From assembly GCA_922989275.2 (NCBI GenBank), contig OV277867.1:38370070-38434069 (forward strand): DNA of 64,000 nucleotides. Direction: 5' to 3'. Positions 11,515 through 24,000 of this stretch are shown here, in pieces. How positions within the stretch are numbered: the first letter of the stretch is position 1; every line of letters starts with the position of its first letter. The position numbers and the translations under genes were made by a program. The notes beneath the pieces were generated by a model. The model had not been told where the DNA came from and did not search any database. It saw nothing but the letters and a program-made list of their open reading frames with translations. Source of the DNA: Gari tellinella (taxonomy: Eukaryota; Mollusca; Bivalvia; Cardiida; Psammobiidae).

Positions 11515-11884
11515 TACAGTGCTACCTCTTACAACGACACCGCATGTGAGACAAACAGTTTGTGTTGTTCGGAAGGAGTCGTTTTAGGGAGGGAAAATTA
11601 AGACTCAAGTTACATTTGCAAACAGTTTGAATCCAGATCAGTCGCCGCGTAACGCGGCGTCTGTTCTTGATTCAAGCTATTTGTCACTCGTCATTTTATT
11701 TTTTACTATCAACATGTCCATTTTTATGCATCTTTGAGAAAAACTGCAGATGACAAATTTAAGTAGACGGTATTGCAACCATAAACAAGTTGGACATAAA
11801 TGTTTCGTTTGGGGAACAACGGTAAGGGTCGTTGTAAGGAGGGAGTCGGTGTTGGGAGGGCCGTTGAAGGGAGGGAACGTTGTA
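11515..11884 (+). mobile_element. MITE, TACAGTGCTCCC family, complete
   Basis: Begins TACAGTGCTACCTCTTACAA and ends GGGAGGGAACGTTGTA, giving imperfect terminal inverted repeats with TA at each end (Tc1/mariner-like targeting, inferred). The core at 11619-11693 is the shared hairpin CAAACAG...GATCAG-[T]CGCCGCG-TAA-CGCGGCGTCTG.... Related copies are at 14000, 30156, 34786, 52172 and 53477. Confidence 0.8.
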
Positions 11885-12106
11885 TATTACCTATACAGTG
11901 TCGCGGTGTCGTATATTCCAAATGACGCACTCATGCTTCATCGTAAACAGATCCAATCGTGATCTTCCCCAAGTCGGATAGTCTGACTAGGCTTCCAATA
12001 GGTTTTTACTTAGAAGATCATAAACCCTAAACAATTTTAAGTACCTATATTTTTAAAATTATTTATCATTGTGTTTGCGTTTAGTGTAGTTGAAAGATGG
12101 CAGATA

Positions 12107-12181
12107 ATGTATCGCCCAAGGTTTGCGTTGATGGTGTCATTTATATTCAGTTTTACTTTACAGTCTAAGGCAACTAAAGTC
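12107..12181 (+). CDS. Candidate signal-peptide exon (weak)
   Basis: An open frame from ATG 12107 reads MYRPRF then ALMVSFIFSFTLQS, a basic start followed by a hydrophobic stretch as in secretion signals. A possible donor GTTAGT follows at 12182. The gene needs a secretion signal because CCP and GON modules are extracellular. However the exit phase here is 0 while the CCP exons enter in phase 1, so it does not join directly. An upstream in-frame ATG exists at 12071. This may be chance. Confidence 0.2.
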
Positions 12182-12711
12182 GTTAGTGCAGATAGTTCAG
12201 CATGGAAGAAGATTAACCATAAGAGAATTTATCATAAATCGATTTACATTTAAAATCATTTTGAATGAAGATAAGGAGACGCGTAAAATTGCGCCTGTTC
12301 TCTATGTCTCTTGTGTGATTTTGTACCAAATCTCACTTTGAGAAACTCAAGTGTACAGAATTTAAAGCAAATAATAGTGATGTAGTGAAAATTATAAGCA
12401 AAACAAATTGCGCGATTCTACAAAGTTTGACTCAAGAAATCTTGAAGTTTCTAAATATTGGTCAGTAAAACCTATCTTTTACGACCATAACAATTGTTAA
12501 CTGTTAGGTTTTTAGGACCTTTCTATTGTTCTGTAATCTTGATTGAAGCTATCATCTGTCGTTTTATACAATCAATTAGCCTTTGTATTCGTGGTCGTAA
12601 TAGAGAGGTTATATTGCAGAATGACTGTAAAGCATTTTTTATACATAGATTTTACTCGATCGAACTTTTGCTTCTATTCTTAAATACAATGTTTAGTTAT
12701 TAATCTGCACA

Positions 12712-12757
12712 TGAAATACTGTGGTAATCCGAATAGTGTCCTGAACACTCTTTTTCC
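12712..12757 (+). pseudogene. Relic 5' end of a CCP exon
   Basis: The segment ATACTGTGGTAATCCGAATA repeats the start of the CCP exon at 16446 (YCGNPN) nearly base for base, including the preceding TGCACAT. The acceptor AG has been lost (CATGAAA in place of CATAGCG) and similarity stops after about 40 bp, where the frame runs into unrelated sequence. Intron words upstream (GTCTGACTAGGCT at about 11981) also resemble those before 16446. This suggests a duplicated and then destroyed exon. Confidence 0.6.
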
Positions 12758-12813
12758 TGCTGCTTTGCTGCATGTTAAAAATTTTCGGAAGAGGATATAG
12801 TCCTACAATCCTG

Positions 12814-13054
12814 GGGCCCGTTTCATAAAGCTTCTTACGACAAATGTTGTCGTTAGTCAGATCATAAAAGTCTTAATTATTATTAATTCCTCCATCTATT
12901 CCTGTCTTGTGACATCTTTTTGGAATCGTCTTAAAAAGACGATTCCAAAAAGATGTCACAAGACAGGATTAGATGGAGAAATCAGAAATTAAATGTAATT
13001 TAAAGTTTTGACTTACGACAACATTTGTCGTAAGAAGTTTTATGAAACGGGCCC
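12814..13054. mobile_element. MITE, GGGCCCGTTTCAT family, palindromic
   Basis: The termini GGGCCCGTTTCATAAAGC and its near complement ending CGGGCCCC flank inner arms TTACGACAAATGTTGTCG. The core at 12903-12965 is an almost perfect palindrome (TGTCTTGTGACATC...GATGTCACAAGACA). It is a stem-loop over most of its length. Confidence 0.8.
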
Positions 13055-13056
13055 CT

Positions 13057-13400
13057 GGGCCCGTCTTATAAAACGTCGTACGACATAATCGGTCGTAAGT
13101 CAAAGCTATAAAAAACATAATATAATATCTGATTTCTCTATCTAATTCTGTCCTGTTTCATATCTTAAAAACTTGACAATAATCTCATTTCTTGAAATTA
13201 CGATTCCAAAGAGATGTCACAAGACGGGATTGGATCAAATATAAATAATTATTAAGAATTTTAGAACCCGACTTAGGACATGGCAACAATATTTGTCGTA
13301 CACGCCCGTTCAAGCAAGGTTGCTTTCCAAAACAATAAAATAGAGTTCAGGGGCCTGTCTTACGAAACATCGTACGACAAAACAGTCGTTAAGTCAAAAC
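13057..13400 (+). mobile_element. Two further GGGCCCG-family copies, truncated
   Basis: A diverged second copy starts GGGCCCGTCTTATAAAAC at 13057 and keeps ACGATTCCAAAGAGATGTCAC. A third partial copy starts near 13351 (GGGGCCTGTCTTACGAAAC). The tandem placement suggests insertion into an existing copy or slippage. Confidence 0.6.
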
Positions 13401-13999
13401 TTTAAAATACATCTAACTTTGGGAGTCGACCCCCTGTTCCATCACTCTGGATCCGCGCATTGCATATTAATGCGATGTTGCAAGAGATACGCTATCATAT
13501 TTTATATTGCAACATACAAATATCTACCCCTGTTTTCAATAGCGAAAACCGATCAAAATAGCCTTGTCTCAAAGATATTTGAGATCAATTTTATGACGTC
13601 ACTAAGTAAAATCACTCTCTTTATAAAGGCGTTTAACGTTTCAGGTTTTAAAAAAGGGCCCATTGCTTTAAAGAAAAGCTTAAAATCGTTGGTTATGTCG
13701 GGAAAGTATCTGTCACTTGTCGCTTATTAACCTTTCAATATCGACTCATGACAGATTCTAATAGTTCTTCTTTTGTTCTTGTGATCTATGTAAACACATA
13801 CTTTAGAAATAAAACAGGAGACAGTACACACAAGTATTAATATCGACTGTAGAGGGTCTAGCTCGGCTACAATTGAACATCTATTGTTTACTACACAAAG
13901 AAATGTGCCAAAGATACAACCGTATTACGTAACTCTAGCAAACGCCCTTACAACTTGCATATGATACATACACATTAGGGTAAACGTGGTTCACGACGA
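13401..13999. other. Nothing recognised
   Basis: AT-rich intergenic or intronic sequence. An open frame of 103 codons (13419-13730) has no recognisable domain, and its upstream part continues the third GGGCCCG copy. Confidence 0.4.
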
Positions 14000-14341
14000 T
14001 ACAGTCCCCATCCCCTACAACGGCCCTCCCAACAGCGGTTCCCTTCAGACGATTGCTGTTGTTCCCAAAAAATCACAAATATGCCTTACCCTTTCACTTC
14101 TGCAATATCGTCTGCCTTTTTTGCAACAATTGTTGTCTGATGTTTTTCTTAAAGTTACATATTGGCCATTTTGAAAAAAGAAAGTTAATGATGAGTGACA
14201 AACAGTTTGAATCCAGATCAGAATCCAGATTAAAACTATTAGCATTTATATGGTATTAGTTTTCCCTCCCTATAACAACTCATTCCGAACACACACTCTT
14301 TGTCTTCTACCAGGTACCCTTGTAGAGAGGAAGCACTGTTA
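14000..14341 (-). mobile_element. MITE, TACAGTGCTCCC family, reverse orientation
   Basis: Left end TACAGTCCCCATCCCCTACAA and right end GAGAGGAAGCACTGTTA. The internal words AAAAGGCAGACGATATTGCAG (minus strand) and GTGACAAACAGTTTG match complete copies. The hairpin is shortened to half (GAATCCAGATCAGAATCCAG). Confidence 0.7.
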
Positions 14342-14706
14342 CAACAACTCGTCAAATTGTGGAACCAAGTACTTGTATACTTTTTACATACAAACTCTCT
14401 TTTCGCCGCTTCACTCACTTATTAATGTACTTTATGATTTGCTGTAAGGATTACATATGCAAAGAATGGTAAAGAATTTTAGGTTAGTTAAGAGAAACAA
14501 GAAATATGCTGACGTTTAATAGGCGGGACAACATTTTGCAATACCGAACAATACAAGACGTGTGTCAAGCATGTAACAAATCATTGCAACCTGCCATTGT
14601 TCAAACTAATATATCTCTCAAATAAAGGCTATCATGGTAGCTTTGTTAATTTCGCTCAGGAACCACGTGATCTCCTAGCATTTCCTGGTTGATAGTAATG
14701 CACTCA

Positions 14707-14902
14707 ATTTATGAAGTTCTTGTGACTTATCCAAATTGTTTTTACCTTTGTGATAGTTTCAGTTCTCCACTGGAGCACCTTCATCAGACTGTGACATCCG
14801 CGGGAACGTGACGTAACAGGGCGGGTTTACTACTGGACTAGTTCCCAGTAGTAAACAAAGGCCTGTAAAACAATTTGGATAAGTCACAAGAACTTCATAA
14901 AT
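14707..14902 (-). mobile_element. Penelope-like terminal-repeat fragment with 36-bp inverted repeats
   Basis: A perfect 36-bp inverted repeat (14707-14742 with 14867-14902; words GAAGTTCTTGTGACTTATCC) encloses about 124 bp. The minus-strand interior, GATGAAGG...GAAAC...AAAGGTAAA, has the same order of words as the terminal repeats of the Penelope-like fragment at 56240-57235. An inner hairpin TTTACTACTGG/CCAGTAGTAAA is also present. The assignment to Penelope-like elements is inference from this shared layout. Confidence 0.5.
14717..14787 (-). ncRNA. Hammerhead-ribozyme-like motif (tentative)
   Basis: On the minus strand CTGATGA (14787-14781) is followed by a 20-nt stem-loop with GCTCC/GGAG pairing and then GAAAC (14760-14756), the order of the hammerhead core. 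A possible stem III pairs CTATC with GATAAG just before GTC (14726-14724). Stem I pairing is poor, only about two base pairs, so activity is doubtful. Hammerhead motifs are known in Penelope-like terminal repeats. Confidence 0.3.
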
Positions 14903-15236
14903 TTAACAAATAGAGTTCTAGTTACGGTTTTACTAATATTGGATCCAAATCAAGTTGTTTTTAGCGGTGTTGATGTGGATTGCAATGGCTTGACACATGC
15001 TCGGGTGTTTCTTGGGGTTAAATGCTCAATATATACTTGATTATTTTTTTCAAGCAAAAATTTAAAGCATTTTACAACAGAACAGATATAAAGCAGATAA
15101 AACAAAAGTAAGGTAGCGTCATTTATTTAGACATATATCTACGTGTGTATTATATTGCTACTGAACACATGTGTAACTGTAAATATACCTCGTACATGTA
15201 TATGATGCAAGATGGTTTGATACATTCTGCCCTCAG

Positions 15237-15410
15237 CATACTGTGGTGAACCGGATACTATTTCAAATGGAGTTGTAGACAGAGGCGGTGTACTTGACGG
15301 AGCAATTAGAACGTTCACATGTGTTGCACCACACGTGCCTACTTCATCAAATACATCTGTCACATGTCAGTCAAACTCCGAGTGGACGAGACCAAACGTT
15401 CAATGTGTTG
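15237..15410 (+). CDS. CCP/sushi exon 1
   Basis: The exon is 174 nt. The acceptor is CCCTCAG (ending 15236) and the donor GTTAGT (15411). It enters and leaves in phase 1, the usual arrangement for CCP modules. The peptide starts YCGEPDTISNGVV and has the four expected cysteines: YCG, FTCVA, VTCQS and the final QCV, with the conserved Trp in SEWTRP before the last Cys. The Cys1-Cys3, Cys2-Cys4 disulfide pattern is known for the family. It is the first of three equal-length exons. Confidence 0.85.
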
Positions 15411-18400
15411 GTTAGTAGAACATCTCTTAACTCTCTGCTTATTGTCGATGATTTTGAACTGACACTCATCACTTTCCGCCAACTTTCGTCGATGAAGTCC
15501 GGACTTTCCGTTGAATGTTTTGATAAAAATCAATAGATACTTAGCAATAAATACCACACACTCACTTGAATAGTAATATGGGCACACTAACTCAGTGGCA
15601 TGTGCCGCCGACTCGAAAGACACAGGTCTAGGGTTCGAACCCAGGTAAAATCTTATTTTTTCGAAAACATTTATGTTTCATTGTGAATTTATCTTCTCTT
15701 TGTAGCAGAACCTACGTATTATCTACTTTTTAGCGAAATAAGAAAGTAACACTGTGCGCTTAGAAACAGCATTATGTGTACATAACGCGTACAGTAGAGT
15801 GCTTTCAGCAGAAATATTTGATTCATTACTTGTACGTCTTTTTTTTGTGTAAGACAAATCTCAATGTACACAATTCACATAAGCATGCGTCTATACCCGA
15901 CCAAATAGTTTAAAGAAAATATATATCGAAAAGGTCTAATGTATGTAAAACTACCATGACGGGGTTCGAACTCATGACCCTGAAATTGGTAGTACGGTGA
16001 TTAAACCACTGAGCTACTGTCGATTGTGTACCAGATTAGGATGTACAGTAATAATTATTCAGTGACTAAATCTCCAATTGTTTACCGGAAGATATAAATA
16101 GCTTACGGAAAAGGGCGGAATGTGCATAGAGTGCCAGTTCAAACATCATCGACAATACCTATCTCGACCTTTTTCTATATTTGCAAACAATCTGAATACT
16201 AGTCGTGCGTGAAATCAACATATGGTCTGATTAGGCTACACACTTGTTGCTATTTAGAAATAGAGTGACTTTAAACAAATTCAACTTACCGCTATATTGG
16301 TATATTTAGTTTACATTGTATTTGTGTTTAGTGTCAATAAAACTTAAATAAATAAAATATTTTAAGTGTACGCGTTGATGACATCACTGGTCTACATATT
16401 TCTGAGATGTAATACGAAACCTTTTGATATATTTTATGCACATAGCGTACTGTGGTAATCCGAATAATGTCACGAATGCAGTAGTAAACAGTGGTGGAGT
16501 AAATGAGGGCTCAGTTAGAACCTACACATGTGTTGAAGGATGCACGCCTACTTCACCAGACACATCTGTCACGTGTCAAGCAAATTTCCAATGGACGAAT
16601 CCTAACTTCCATTGTATTGGTCAGTAGAAATTTCTATTCATTTTATTGTGTCATAAATGAGTGTGTGATTTGGGATTACATATACGTATCGATAAGCGGG
16701 TGGCAATTTTATTAACAAAATCAGGGGCATAGGAACGGTAGGAGCTATCTGCTTAATGTTTATTCCGCAATAAGAAACTATCTCACTAAAATTTAAATGA
16801 TTGCCACTTAATACGATAAACCTTTATGACAAGATTGTGCGTCTTTTAAACACAATGTTGTTTTGTGACTTCTCTGTATAAAACCAACCCTGAATATTAC
16901 AGAATCACTATACTATATTTTTGTAGGTTTAGGGGTAAATCAGTTAACTCTTTCCTCCCTAAAACTTTCAATGAATAATTCCAGTTTCCATCTAAGTTTA
17001 GTTCATTTCTGACTTTTAAGGGTTGTTTTTGTCAATGTTTGGCATTATGACAAACAGTGAAGACCCTGATCAGAGGGCTCCTTTCGGAGCCCTCTGATCT
17101 GGGTCTTCACTGTTTGCATAGGACAAGTGTACTATTCACATGTACACTGTTTGAAAAGGACGCCTATATGCGGGACTAGGGCTCAAAGGGTTAAGTGAAA
17201 TTAAAATGTACAATTAACCCTTCTAGTGCAATGTGGATCACCGCCAGCTGTAAATAATGGTGACGTTGGGCCCGGCGGAGAAACAGAAAACGAGATAAGA
17301 ACATACACATGCCGGAAACCATACACCGCCTCCACGTCCCAGATGTCAGTCACGTGTCAACAAAATTCCCACTGGACATCTCCGGCGTTCCATTGTCAAT
17401 GTATAGTATTATTCCGACAGTGCTCGTGTGCACAAACTCTCTTTATTTTCCTTTTACTGAATTTCTACGGCGTTTTATTGGAGATGTAACATTGTTTTGC
17501 TAACTAGAACTAGAACTCAAATTGTATTATAACCTTGGAAAGGAGTCAGACCGAACTTTGCCAGAAGAAATGTGTACTCTGTAATTGAATGTTGTTACTG
17601 GTGATACTATACAATAGCGTTGCAATGTGGTCTTAACTCAAATTCCACGGAACCATCAAATGCATATATATGATAGTTCTAGTTTCCAAATATCTCGTAT
17701 TCAAATTTTACTGTGTATGACAGTTACGCGTACTTATTACAAAATTACAAACAGTAAAGACCTTGACAAGATTACTTTTCTCAGGGTTTACCCTGTCTAC
17801 ATAGGACATGATTGTGTACTATTTGCAAATACATGGTTTGTTAATGATGCATATAATAATTATTAGTCTCTATACGTTTATGGGTTTAAGAAGGTGATGC
17901 ATTTCAGTTACTGTAACACTTAATTAGTTCAACTCTTAGTACAGTGGAGAAAAACTTATTTGCCCTCAATAAACCCCTTTAATCGCTAAACCTATCATTG
18001 CAATTAGAAACAGATTGGAGTCATACCCACGAAAGTTTTATCTTTTCTAGATTCAGAGTTTTATCAAAGATCTGCTTTATATGCCCAGTGTTGAAATACT
18101 TTAATTACTGCTTCTCTACTTTCAATCAGTAATAACGACTTGCCAAGAGCTCCGAAGTTGCAACCCAAGTTATATTGACGGTGAGTACTGGTTGGTTTTG
18201 GACAATTTTGACATATCCAGGAGGGTGAAGATACGTTGCAATGGTATGTCGAGCACACCGTATGAAACATTAACTCGTAAGTATTACACTTGTGATGACA
18301 CCGTATGAAACATTAACTCGTAAGTATTACACTTGTGATGACACCATATGAAACATAAACTCTTAACCCTTTCCCTTATAGAAGCGACTTTTAGCACATT

Positions 18401-20930
18401 CATTTAATTCCTCCGCTGAAGAAAATAGTTCCATTTTATATAGTCATGAAAATGTATCAGAAGGAATAATCTTTTTATTCTAGCATGTAATAGCTTAAAG
18501 CAGGCCGAAAGTAAAGCAGAATGCGCCTTAGGGCGCATTCTGCTTTACTTTCAACCTGCTGTAAGCAGTCACATTTTTTCAAAACTAAAATCAGGCTATG
18601 GGGTAAAGGGTTAAGTAACTTTTCAAGACGTTTTCCATACTTAATAAAAGGCTTCGTGCAAACAAATTGTAGCCATATTAGTGTCCCGGTCACCAGGCTA
18701 CTTATATGATCCCCAACAGTTTGTCACTCAGATTGCGTTCCATTATATTTGTATCGATAAAAACAAATGCGTAATTTTTACAGGCATAACATATAATCAG
18801 GGAATACGTGAAATCACTGACACATTTAGGGATTTCACGAAAATCCAAAAGCTCCCTGGGAAAAGTGTAACTTTGAAGCATTTCGTTGATTTTTTAGAAA
18901 TATTTGGCATTTATTTTTGGTTAGGTATGAATCTGACCTTGGTTAGTTCATTAATTTCAAATGCAAGTACCACGCTGTGAACTATTTTGTTAACCTTATT
19001 AACAAGACAGATGTCATGTTTTTTTTAATTGTCCAGGCTTATATGCCCACTGTTCACTTATTTTTATTCACTTGTTCGAGGAATTTGTATGATTGTTCAT
19101 TAGACTATGATATTTCAAGAAAGCATGATGTTTTAAACCATAAAAAATGTCATGATAATACAAATTTATTTATTTGATGTAACAATAGCATTTCATTAAT
19201 TCCCTAAAACGTTTCAGGGGTGACGCGTAATCCCTGATTACACGTTATCCCTGTTACATATACAGTGGAGAATCTGTTATTCTTTCCCTTTTAAACGCAA
19301 ACGTACGCAAACGCAAAGCACTAAAACGTAGAAAAGTGCAATTTTTGGAAACTTCTGATAATTCATGTTTATCTTGGTGGCAAACAGTTTGGAGCCTGAT
19401 CAGACGCCGGGTTACCCGGCGTCTGATCTGGCTCCAAACTGTTTCAACTGCAAATAATAGTTTTAGCATAAACGCGTTTATTGGGAAAGAATAACAGATT
19501 CTCCACTGTACAAGCTATTATAACTTGACTTACATGTATAAATTATGTTTTGTATATATGTCATTGTCATATTTGCCGCGAAATAATCTAGTTTGCATGG
19601 CCAGTGTCACCTATATATGTCGAATGCTAATAACCTTAATTGAAGTTGAATTGCACATGTTTTCTTTTGTATGCTGTTTTGAAGTGGGTTCTAAGTGGAG
19701 AACAAAGTTAACCAATCAATTAGGGATCCATCAAGGTTACTATGAAGACATCACTATCGACGTCAAGGTGTGTCTAGTAGTCTAGTTTCCTACTGAAATG
19801 ATATACAGAGAAACCCTTCCAAATCGGAACCTCTCATTACCGGAATTCTCTCTAAACCGGACATACACTTTTGGTCCCGTTTTCAGTCCTTCTTTGTTTT
19901 AACCCATCACACCACAAATACGCAGCTTTCCGTTGATTTATTACTACACTGAAGAGAATACATTCATGAATATGTAACATCAGAAATAATTTCAATATTC
20001 AAATAGATGATAGTTCAAAGCAGGTTGAAACTTAAGCAGAATACGCCTTGAAGCGCATTCTGCTTTACTTACAACCTGCTCAAAGTGGTCAGCTATCTTT
20101 CATACTAGAAACAAGCTATTGGGTAATGGCTTAAACCCCCTCTGAACTGGAAACCTCTCTAAACGGACAATTTATGTTGTCCCCATACATGTCCGATTTA
20201 GAGGCGTTTCACTGTATAACGCTAACGCTATGCAATAAAGCGTAGACCATGAGTTATTGATTTATCCCATTACTCCTTAAATACTCCTTTTTCGCTTTAA
20301 AATTATTATTCCATTTGAATGACAGCCCAACCTCATAAAGCTATGAAAATGCACATTATAAAAGTGTACGATATCTTAGCAGACTGTAGTTTAAAGTAGA
20401 CTCAAAGTAAAGCAGAATTCTCCGGTTCAACCCTTTCACGGTAAAATTTGTCTTAAGAGTGTTTACCCCTTCACCTTCGTTCCAATGTTATATTTAAGCC
20501 AGTACATGTATGAATGATGGATTTTTCGAACGAATATTTAACAGTTAGGAGCCTGATCCGACACCGCGTTAACAGGCGTCTGATCTGGTACAAGACTGTT
20601 TGCAATGAAAAAGTAATTTTAGAGCAAGCGACTTAAACGAGAAATAATTCCGTCTCCTCCAATGTAAGACGTTTGTTACTCTACACTCGAGCTGCCTCAT
20701 GTTTCCAATGCGCACAAATGTAAGAAAATATTCTGTATTCATACGTTAGACGCAAAGTTTGCTCTTGTTGATTACTCAGAACAAACATTCAAATAAATCA
20801 TATCATCAACAACTGAGGTTCCATCAAGCCTTATGAGCCTTATCTATCCAGTCAGCAGGCCATCCAGCCCCATCAACCAACATACACACACTAAGTTCAA
20901 TTAATCTATCTATCTATTTATCCATATATA

Positions 20931-20995
<65 letters not shown>

Positions 20996-20996
20996 G

Positions 20997-21035
<39 letters not shown>

Positions 21036-24000
21036 GATCAGGATCCAAACTGTTTGTAAATGGCAATGTTACCGGTCTTAACAGTGAAAGAGTTAAGGCT
21101 AATTGGACGTCTATGAGTGAAAAAGAAGCTGATACAGCCCCTAGTCCTTATTTGATAGAATCATATTGATCTGTATCATGCCGAAAGTGGTGTGTGGGGT
21201 GTCGAACTCACAACCTCTATATTAACTGTTTAATGTGTTACCAGTTTACTAAAATATTTTTGACATATCCATTTGTTTTTTTACAGACACTGCGACTCTC
21301 CTATGCGAAGAAAAAGATGGGATACTCTAGTCCTTGTATGGTAGAGTATGGAACCATTAGCGCTAATGCCACGTGTCCTGTCAGTACTTATGAAATGAAC
21401 TTTAATTTGGATCACACTGGTTTCCGGTTTAATCCCATTGTAAGTCACTAAAATACAATTTCAATTAATTGTTTAGTTTAACATGATCTGTTTTTCCGGC
21501 TAGTTAAGGGTGTATCAAAGTCATGAATTTGGGAAAATTTCAAAGTATCTGAAAACACTCTATGATGGTTTTGTATTGAAGAGCTATTTAAGATGAATGA
21601 AAAAATTGAAAAAGTGTACATGTTGGTGAGCAACATTTGGCGCTACAGCCATGTAAAATTTACCCCGCCCATTTTCTCTTATTTTGTCCTTTTCAAACAG
21701 CCCGCTTCTTTAAAATCCATTTGAAATTAAAACAAATATGATAATTTGGTTTTGTGTTATTTATTTTCTGTCTATGGTTGTATTTCTTCATACCCCATTG
21801 ATAAAGTTGTGGTTACCTCTCGCAGCGAGAGTCGATTAAAAAGGTGAGTTTATATTTTGCTCCAAAACACTCCTTCTTTCACAAAATTGGCACTTCTTTG
21901 TATGCAGCCGTAAAAAGCAATGTTTGCCGAACATATTGGCGTAATAATTTCCCAACAGCATACAGAATGGTGTATAAAACAGTGAATCAATGTGAATCAA
22001 TATGCCAAAACACCAATGTTCTTTCTTTGCGACTGAATATCTCCGATATATGACAATATCTCGTTAATTCAACGATGTCGAAGGTAAATCAAAGTATTTT
22101 GCTGTCCATCCTAGGCATTTCATATTGCTTTGTTCAAAATCAAGGTAGTGACAAGTATTTTCGTGTAGTGAGTTGATGCTCGAATGGCTAAGGTTACCGC
22201 ATTTTTAAAATTTGGTGGTTAAGGTTCACCCTTATTATGGGCGCAATTAGGTTAAGGTTAACCAACAATAACATATGTAGTATTACAGCCTCTAAAGACT
22301 CATACGTCGTATTTTTCCCTTGCACAAATACTGACCATATTAGGTATTCCTACTCTTGAATTTAGAAGAGACCGTTACGACATGCTTCAAGTTCTCAAAG
22401 CAGACATTTTGTATCCGCTGTATGAAGTTTCAGAATTAAACGCTCATTTTGTACACTGTCGAATGCATTGCTGCAGTCAAGATATTTAACATCTATTGGA
22501 TCTCCTGTGTCAAGTAGCTCGGTCCATTCATCAAGTATTTTCAATAACTGTGTGGTGCAGAATCTCCCTGGACGGACATCGTATTGAGAGTCATACAGTA
22601 ATTTATTGGTTAGTAAGTATTTTATGAGTTCATGTATTACAGAATCACAAAGTTTACATGCTATTGCTGTAAGACTGGTGGGTCTATAATTTGATGTCTC
22701 AAGTTTATTGCCCTTCTTAAAGATCGGCGAGACAAATACATTTTTCCATTAAATGGGAAGATTACCTGATTGTAGATGTTTTGAAGATCGGGTATAATGG
22801 GTCTTATAGTTCATTTTAGCTACAAGTAAAATCTTTTAGGTGAATCCCGCTAGGTCCCAGAGATTTATTGGACTTTAAGGATATCAACGTTTCAAGAGCA
22901 TCTTCTCGCGAGACGTCAACCGCATCCAAGACGTTTTGCAAACAGTCGTTAGTTAAGTGTTCCCAAGATGAAAGTTAATCAGCAAAAAATAACAACGCAA
23001 AAATTTATCGAGCGTTTACTGAATTTCATTCGGAGACGTAGACCTACAGGAGCATAGGACTGACTTAATTTAGTCCGAGTCACTCAAAGTACGAAAACGT
23101 TGGACGAATCACTTTCCATGTCGTATTTTTAGTTTTTGTACGATGCTCGACAATATATGGATATACTAGCATATATCACACAAACAATCGTATGGCATTG
23201 GGAAGAATACTGTTACTAATGGTCTGATGTACGATTTAAAGCACGGTTGTAGGGACCTATGTATTGTGAGACTCAACTTGCCATCTTGCTAGAAATACCA
23301 GCCACGGTAAGCAAAGTGATCTCATCCACCTTGATTTCAGTCGTGAGAGGGTGTTCCTAAAGTTAAACAAGTATGGTATTCGGGGTACGAGCATATGCTG
23401 GATATGGGCATTTCTAAGCGGTACATTGCAGACTGTTTTACTTGACGGCGAGTCTACAGATACGGTAAAAGTCTCATCAGGTGAACAACAGGGTTATATC
23501 ATATGCCAAATATCAAATGTTATCAGTGGTGTGCCACAAGGAAGTGTCCTAGGACCCATGCTTGTTTTATGTTTTATATATGATCTTCCAGATGTCACAG
23601 AAGGAACTGTACAAAAAATTGCTGATGACAGTAAAATTTACTCGTCTTTTCAGAATGAATCTGATTCTGAAATTCTAAAACGAAAATAAATTGGAATATC
23701 AAAAGGTTTAACCAAACAAATTAACTAGTACTTTGCAAAATTAACAAAGAAAGGATATGTGTATTCTGAACAGTAATGAAGAACTTATTAACAAGAGGGG
23801 CCTAATTTTTTGGGGCAAACAGTTAGCACGGAATGTTGAATCTATTAAAAACTAGGCTAACTCCTTACAGTATAAATACAGTGTAAGGGTAAGCGTAGTT
23901 TTGCATATAGACCTAGATAAGAGGGCTTCTGACTGTTTACAATGCTATGCGCAATGAAGAGCATTTAAAACAAAAGGAAAACGATAGCTATTTGTGATAT

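Noticed and set aside
13419..13730. 103-codon plus-strand frame
   Set aside because: It has no recognisable domain and its upstream part is a GGGCCCG-family MITE fragment.
18681..18980. 99-codon frame considered as a missing GON exon
   Set aside because: The frame runs through the ends of an element with CAGGGATAACGTG termini; the peptide does not fit the Cys-rich loop expected there.
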